Source of the DNA: DASUVM01 sp963704675
Lineage (GTDB): Bacteria > Patescibacteriota > Saccharimonadia > Saccharimonadales > Saccharimonadaceae
Reading direction: 5' to 3'
Assembly: GCA_963704675.1 (NCBI GenBank)
Contig: OY969928.1
Coordinates: 806,001 to 870,000, forward strand
DNA: 64,000 nucleotides
Positions 60,271 through 64,000 of the stretch are shown piece by piece; the stretch's first letter is position 1; every line of letters begins with the position of its first letter. Position numbers and translations under genes: made by a program. The notes under the pieces were generated by a model, which ran no database searches, was not told the DNA's origin, and was given only the letters and a program-made list of their open reading frames with translations.

Positions 60271-60351
60271 TTATATACTTCGCCGAGGCGGGCAACTGCT
60301 TCCGAAGTACTTTAAAAAGCTCTCTGTACCTTAGTTTTAATGGTTACTCAT

Positions 60352-60413
60352 CTGTTGAGGAACAATGCGCATGAATATATTTCGTGCCCTTGTTCCTCAA
60401 CAGAGGATTTTTT
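60352..60413 (+). promoter_or_regulatory. Terminator-like hairpin in the cold-shock-domain gene leader
   Basis: CTGTTGAGGAACAA and TTGTTCCTCAACAG form a perfect 14-bp stem around a 24-base loop, followed by TTTTTT (60408-60413). It lies 25 bases before the start codon, so it can act as an attenuator. It could also terminate the tRNA transcript. Confidence 0.7.
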
Positions 60414-60438
60414 CCACCTGGAGTAAACGGAGTGAGTC

Positions 60439-61146
60439 ATGGTGGAGCACGGCATCATAAAGTGGTTCAGCGGCCGCAGGCGGTTAGGTTTTATCACGGT
60501 GCTCGACGTCAACGACGCGGCAACCGGAGAAATCTGGTTCCACGAGAACGACCAGCGGGGCGCATGCGATCAACAGTTCTTGGGCGAAGAGGCTTCGACC
60601 GTTCCGGCCACCGGTACCCGCGTGGTATTCGAGCGGACGCCCGGCAAGAACAACCGTTCCAAGGCCATATGGGCCAAGGAAGCCGACTGGCTGCAGACCT
60701 CATGGCGCGTTGTGCAGAAGATTTCGGTCACCACCGGTATTGTCGAGTTCGCCAACACGGTGGACGAGTCGTGTCGCGAGGATGCCTCCGTGATCATCAG
60801 CGCCGGTGTGTCTTCCGCGACGCTTGAAAAGTTCCAGCGCTGGACGTCAACGTTGCTTGAGTTCTATGCTGAAGACGTCAGCATGCACGAGCAAGGGTCG
60901 GAGATCTACTGCTACTATCTGCAGACTATGCAGGACGGCAAGTGGACCGACGTCAAGCGTCTGAAGCCCATCCCGGAGCTCCCACACTGCAGTAGCTGCA
61001 AAGACCGCAGCTGCGAAGAGTGCATCTTGGGAATAGAGGAGGAATACCCTTCTCCCATCGAGGTGCTCGCCCGTGCGCGCCGTAGTGGCCTCACCTCCGA
61101 GGAGGCTCTCGAAGCCGCAACGCAGTACCCCGGTGATTTTATCTAG
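60439..61146 (+). CDS. Protein with N-terminal cold-shock-like domain
   Basis: A 235-residue protein. The start GIIKWFSGRRRLGFITV followed by EIWFHENDQ is a cold-shock OB fold with a slightly longer loop than CspA; the RNP residues K, W, F and the second F/H are kept. The rest (about residues 90-235) is unknown, with a cysteine cluster CSSCKDRSCEEC near 185 that could bind a metal. The gene is strikingly GC-rich compared with its surroundings. The leader hairpin with a T-run suggests control by attenuation or temperature. Confidence 0.72.
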   Translation: MVEHGIIKWFSGRRRLGFITVLDVNDAATGEIWFHENDQRGACDQQFLGEEASTVPATGTRVVFERTPGKNNRSKAIWAKEADWLQTSWRVVQKISVTTGIVEFANTVDESCREDASVIISAGVSSATLEKFQRWTSTLLEFYAEDVSMHEQGSEIYCYYLQTMQDGKWTDVKRLKPIPELPHCSSCKDRSCEECILGIEEEYPSPIEVLARARRSGLTSEEALEAATQYPGDFI

Positions 61147-61617
61147 CCGCTGAACCAGAACAGAGAGAGTTTCCGGAGACGGGGGAGGTGACATAGCGTC
61201 GAACTTTTGGCAATCCAGCCAGTTAGTTCTTCACTATCTCATTCACCCTCGTTTCCGGCAGTTCGCTAAAAGTATGAACAATACCCTCGTAATCTTAGCG
61301 GACTGTTCAATCCCTATTGCGCAATATATGAGCAGACAGAATTGTAGGCGAGCATTGGTTTATCAGCACCGCTTACAGGGCTTTTTGTGGCCGGTAAGCA
61401 CAATATTTACTTTTTATTAAATACATTCAAAGCGTAACTAAAAACTATTGCTTATTGACGCCACTTGGCTCAAACTGTGGATCAATCCTGGCATTCGCCG
61501 CGGGACTTTTGCTTTTGAGGGTTCTGTGGGTTGGGCTCCGAACGACATTGCTTTATAGGCTCACTGAGAAAAGCGATATATGATATCATACTTTACGCAC
61601 CGATGAAGGAGGTGTTT
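61147..61617 (+). other. Long non-coding stretch with possible structured RNA
   Basis: No supported frame. ccggagacg at about 61173 can pair with cgtttccgg near 61250 using G-U pairs, and AGTTCGCTAA (61260-61269) pairs with TTAGCGGACT (61295-61304). A 12-bp perfect palindrome TATGATATCATA (61579-61590) lies at the promoter of the next gene. Confidence 0.4.
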
Positions 61618-62178
61618 GTGAAGGTAACTAAGCTGCTACTGCTGGTAGTAGAAACCATCCACGAGTTGTCTGAGCAAGAAAGGCTGGTAACCGCACAAAG
61701 TGTGGCTGACGAGCTTGGTGTAAAGTGGAGGGTTGCCAACTATCTCAAAAAGATGCGTAGTGACAATATCATTGCGCCATTCGCCGGATCTCATAAAAGC
61801 TGCTACACACTGACTAGCAAGGGTGAAAAGCTTTACGAGAATAACCGTGGCCATGTTGATAGTATGATGCTTAAGGATGCCTGCAGGGAATACCAAGCAC
61901 TTTTAACGACGGTAGAGCTTCAAGAAGCAATCGAGATTCTTCAGGTGGTGAAAGACCTAAATAAGGAGGATAAACAAGTTTGGCCTGGTTTGATCGCTGG
62001 CAGAGAAGGCAAGCGAAAGCCCTACGTTTGCAATTCCATGCAGAAGTTTGAAGAGGCAGGGCTACTTGTTGGGCGTTTTGAAACAAAGCAAGAGGCTTTC
62101 GCTGAAGCTCTCACGAGGCCACGCCATTTATACAGACTGAGCGACGCAGGCGAAAAATTTCTTGAAACTTTCATTTAA
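61618..62178 (+). CDS. Double winged-helix DNA-binding protein
   Basis: About 186 residues from GTG 61618, which has AAGGAGG six bases upstream; the open frame before it lacks support. Two winged helices: the first is VTAQSVADELGVKWRVANYLKKMRSDNII with a wing FAGSHKSCYTLTSKG, the second IEILQVVKDLNKEDKQVW ... RKPYVCNSMQKFEEAGLLV with wing LYRLSDAG. A transcription regulator is likely. The palindrome at 61579-61590 is a candidate binding site. A paralogue begins at 63802. Confidence 0.7.
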   Translation: MKVTKLLLLVVETIHELSEQERLVTAQSVADELGVKWRVANYLKKMRSDNIIAPFAGSHKSCYTLTSKGEKLYENNRGHVDSMMLKDACREYQALLTTVELQEAIEILQVVKDLNKEDKQVWPGLIAGREGKRKPYVCNSMQKFEEAGLLVGRFETKQEAFAEALTRPRHLYRLSDAGEKFLETFI

Positions 62179-62197
62179 CCCACCTTCGCTGAGGTGC

Positions 62198-62225
62198 AAG
62201 CCCGTTCCGTTGGAGCGGGCTTTTT
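62198..62225 (+). terminator. Intrinsic terminator of the winged-helix gene
   Basis: AAGCCCGTTCC and GGAGCGGGCTT (one wobble) with a 3-base loop, followed by TTT. Confidence 0.9.
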
Positions 62226-62288
62226 CATGCCTACTGGTGGATCGGATTTTGACCTCGATATAAACTACCAGACTTTGATTTGAGAATA

Positions 62289-62316
62289 TTGACACTGCAT
62301 AAAAAGATGCTAGAGT
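62289..62316 (+). promoter_or_regulatory. Promoter of the 43-codon transcript
   Basis: TTGACA (62289-62294), a 16-base spacer and TAGAGT (62311-62316). Confidence 0.6.
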
Positions 62317-62349
62317 ATGTATAGTTCACCTTAACATACTCGTACCCAT

Positions 62350-62481
62350 ATGCTTGATCCGGGCACGACTCTTGCCCTTTGGGGTGGCGGCTTTGGATTG
62401 GTTGCTGGCTGTATTTTTTTCATTTACGAGATTTACGAATTTGCACGGTATCGCGATGGGCTGTATAGACGGCTCCTTTGA
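62350..62481 (+). CDS. 43-residue single-helix membrane protein
   Basis: A 43-codon frame from ATG 62350 in a transcript with its own promoter and terminator. The peptide starts MLDPGTTLALWGGG, continues into a helix with GLVAGCIFFIYEIYEF, and ends with a basic stretch RYRDGLYRRLL, so the C-terminus is cytoplasmic. No ribosome site precedes the ATG, which lowers confidence. The second half of the transcript (62482-62540) is non-coding and carries a perfect Shine-Dalgarno sequence. Confidence 0.45.
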   Translation: MLDPGTTLALWGGGFGLVAGCIFFIYEIYEFARYRDGLYRRLL

Positions 62482-62528
62482 GTGGCAGAAATTCTGCGCC
62501 GCAAGCGGCGACAAAGCAAAGGGAAGAA

Positions 62529-62538
62529 AAGGAGGTGA
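62529..62538 (+). other. Perfect anti-SD-complementary 10-mer without a start codon behind it
   Basis: AAGGAGGTGA is fully complementary to the 16S rRNA 3' end, but no usable start follows at 5-10 bases; the terminator hairpin begins two bases later. Confidence 0.6.
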
Positions 62539-62540
62539 AC

Positions 62541-62569
62541 AAAGGCGCTACGGCGCCTTTTGCCTTTTT
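62541..62569 (+). terminator. Intrinsic terminator of the 43-codon transcript
   Basis: AAAGGCGC, tetraloop TACG and GCGCCTTT, then TTGCCTTTTT-type tail. Confidence 0.88.
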
Positions 62570-62613
62570 GAGTGTTGTAAATAAGGTTATTCTTTGCATC
62601 ATTATAGCGTTAT

Positions 62614-63234
62614 ATGCTCAAAGAGAGAGGGAAAAAAGTGAAAGAACATGATTTAAATAGAGAACTAATAACAAATATCGCCGAAGAGATAGGCGACATA
62701 ATGCCACATGATGAACTCGAAAAAGCACATCAAATGGATGCGCTTAAGTGGTTAAAAAGTGGTGTAAACCCATTTCGAATTAAAAAACCAGATGTTCCGC
62801 CAAAGCATCTGGTTTCATATTTTGTGCTCGTTGACCCAGATCACCACAGTATTTTATTGGTTGACCACATAAAGGCGCAGTTATGGCTACCAACTGGCGG
62901 GCATGTAAAGTTTAACGAACATTCGAAAGATGCGGTTATTCGCGAGGCCAAAGAAGAGCTGAGCTTAACACCTAATTTTTTGCACAATAACGATAAGCCA
63001 TTCTTTTTAACAGTAACACCAACAGTAGGTCTCACGCCGGGGCACATTGATGTTAGCATGTGGTATTTACTGCGTGGGAATGTGCACGATTTCTTACGTT
63101 ACAATAAGAAAACGAGTGAATTTTATGACACCGAGTGGTTTAACTTTAAAGAAATCTTAGAAACCGATCCGATTATATTCGACGCACATTTACATCGTTT
63201 TGTAGGAAAGTTAGCCGCATATCTGTCAAAATGA
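62614..63234 (+). CDS. Nudix hydrolase, N-terminally extended
   Basis: A 206-residue protein. The Nudix box is GGHVKFNEHSKDAVIREAKEEL, matching G-x5-E-x7-R-E-U-x-E-E; the usual following glycine is absent. An N-terminal helical extension of about 65 residues precedes the Nudix fold. It should hydrolyse a nucleoside diphosphate linked to another group, with Mg2+. The start is either ATG 62614, with a leaderless-type TTATAG box six bases upstream, or GTG 62638. It is followed by a second Nudix gene. Confidence 0.85.
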   Translation: MLKERGKKVKEHDLNRELITNIAEEIGDIMPHDELEKAHQMDALKWLKSGVNPFRIKKPDVPPKHLVSYFVLVDPDHHSILLVDHIKAQLWLPTGGHVKFNEHSKDAVIREAKEELSLTPNFLHNNDKPFFLTVTPTVGLTPGHIDVSMWYLLRGNVHDFLRYNKKTSEFYDTEWFNFKEILETDPIIFDAHLHRFVGKLAAYLSK

Positions 63235-63235
63235 A

Positions 63236-63241
63236 TATAAT
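63236..63241 (+). promoter_or_regulatory. -10 box of the second Nudix gene
   Basis: TATAAT six bases before ATG 63248 and directly after the upstream stop; a leaderless message is expected. Confidence 0.6.
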
Positions 63242-63247
63242 AGCCTT

Positions 63248-63649
63248 ATGATTACAATCCGAAAAGCTGGTTTGGCGGTTATTAAAGATAAGAAAGTAAT
63301 GTTGGCGCGTTCAAAGAAAAACGCAGAAGCTTTCTATATGCTAGGTGGCAAATACGAGCCAGGAGAGACTGACGAAGAGTGCCTAAGGCGTGAGGTTGCC
63401 GAAGAAGTCGGCTGCACCATTAAGCCCGGTAGCCTGCGTTTTTTGCGTGAGTTTGAAGCACCTGCTCATGGCGCTTTCCCCCGTTATTTAATTGAACGAG
63501 TATATATCGGAGAATTAATTGGTGAGCCGTTACCGCAAAGTGAAATTGCTGAGGTGCGTTATTTTGACTCAACAATAGAGCAGAAGCATCTTACGCCAAT
63601 ATCTAAAAAGATTTTTGCTTGGCTAAAAGTACAAAATTATATTATTTAA
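63248..63649 (+). CDS. Nudix hydrolase
   Basis: A 133-residue single-domain Nudix protein with a complete box, GGKYEPGETDEECLRREVAEEVG, including the terminal glycine. Length and layout fit MutT-like or ADP-ribose-type hydrolases that clean damaged or signalling nucleotides. The -10 box is six bases upstream of the start. No gene follows for about 150 bases, a stretch that is AT-rich and holds only a probable promoter for the next gene. Confidence 0.9.
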   Translation: MITIRKAGLAVIKDKKVMLARSKKNAEAFYMLGGKYEPGETDEECLRREVAEEVGCTIKPGSLRFLREFEAPAHGAFPRYLIERVYIGELIGEPLPQSEIAEVRYFDSTIEQKHLTPISKKIFAWLKVQNYII

Positions 63650-63801
63650 ATAGTGCTATTTAATTTAAGAATATTTTTACGAATGAATTACTAAGAGCAA
63701 TAAATTTACTGTGCAGAAATAGTGCGCTAGCCTTAATAAATGAGCTAATGTAGTCATATGTTACTATACTTTCTGAACCGCACCTTATAAAGGAGAGGCT
63801 C

Positions 63802-64000
63802 GTGAAAAGAACCAATCTTCTCATTCTGGTTGCAAATGTAATGAATGAGCTTCATCGGTCGGGTAGGTCTATTAACGCGGGTGATACCGCTACGGGCTTG
63901 AATATCAATCGGAGTCTTGAGGCTTATTTCTTTAAAGAAATAAGCAAGGAAGGCCTCATTATAGCCGAAGCAGGTCATTCTGAACCATGTTATCAGCTTA
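63802..64000 (+). CDS. Winged-helix protein, paralogue of 61618-62178 (3' end outside window)
   Basis: A frame open to the window edge from GTG 63802, with AAGGAG six bases upstream. The 66 visible residues start MKRTNLLILVANVMNELHRSG, pass through an HTH-like NRSLEAYFFKEISKEGLII and a wing ending in EPCYQL. The order and spacing match MKVTKLLLLVVETIHELSEQ ... NYLKKMRSDNII ... SCYTL of the protein at 61618, so they are diverged copies. TATACT lies about 35 bases upstream of the start. Confidence 0.7.
   Translation, partial: MKRTNLLILVANVMNELHRSGRSINAGDTATGLNINRSLEAYFFKEISKEGLIIAEAGHSEPCYQL

Noticed and set aside
60384..60827. 147-codon frame overlapping the cold-shock-domain gene
   Set aside because: It is a shadow of the GC-rich gene in another frame and starts inside the leader hairpin.
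1..64000. CRISPR arrays, insertion sequences, prophage or integrase genes
   Set aside because: No regularly spaced direct repeats and no transposase, integrase or phage structural genes were seen. The S74 domain alone is not evidence of a prophage, because the protein has a membrane anchor.

Overview
The window looks like a chromosomal segment of a Patescibacteria/CPR bacterium, most likely a Saccharibacteria (TM7) relative. This is inferred from gene content, not from a marker tree. Genes are tightly packed with 1-8 base overlaps. Several promoters place the -10 box only 4-7 bases before the start codon (leaderless messages). There is an archaeal-type aspartyl-tRNA synthetase with non-discriminating signatures, Gram-positive-style wall genes (ddl, murC), a very large surface-anchored protein ending in a self-cleaving S74 chaperone, and almost no biosynthesis. 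TGA is used as a stop, so the code is standard.

Layout. 1-3.6 kb: end of a family-4 glycosyltransferase and two tandem amylo-1,6-glucosidase-like enzymes. 4.2-16.3 kb: D-Ala-D-Ala ligase, then a long polysaccharide operon (flippase, two family-2 and one family-4 glycosyltransferases, pyruvyl transferase, two giant GT-C-like membrane proteins). 16.3-25 kb: small secreted protein, O-methyltransferase, AbrB-regulated drug exporter, the 1603-residue S74 surface protein and a LytR_C-like protein. 25-35 kb: a cobalamin-type riboswitch in front of an unknown zinc-ribbon protein, a CPA2 antiporter, an ABC-2 exporter operon, divergent VIT-like and CorA transporters sharing a highly structured spacer, a 29-codon gene with its own promoter and terminator, a DsbA-like oxidase and an IMPase-like protein. 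35-51 kb: CBS protein, aspS with a leader peptide rich in Asn/Asp codons, a DNA-hypermodification-type helical protein, ABC exporter, a frameshifted 2H phosphoesterase, HAD and nucleotidyltransferase proteins, AlkA- and MutY-type glycosylases, MscS, a truncated tsaC, trmB and murC. 51-64 kb: small membrane proteins, trehalase, FtsB/DivIC-like protein, three tRNAs that all carry CAU anticodons (Ile2, fMet, Met), RRM and cold-shock-domain proteins, a flavoprotein operon, two Nudix hydrolases and two paralogous winged-helix regulators.

How the genes work together: most of the window builds and exports cell-surface material (wall precursors, polysaccharide, large surface protein, disulfide oxidation). 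Ion transport and RNA or translation control surround that core.

The most unusual signal is a three-copy family of about 140-base foldback elements (3591-3731, 26886-27022 inverted, 34186-34321). They share a conserved 80-base core with two covarying hairpins. Each is closed by a different, almost perfectly paired 27-30 bp outer stem. In two copies the outer stem takes in the stop codon of the neighbouring gene. I do not recognise this family.
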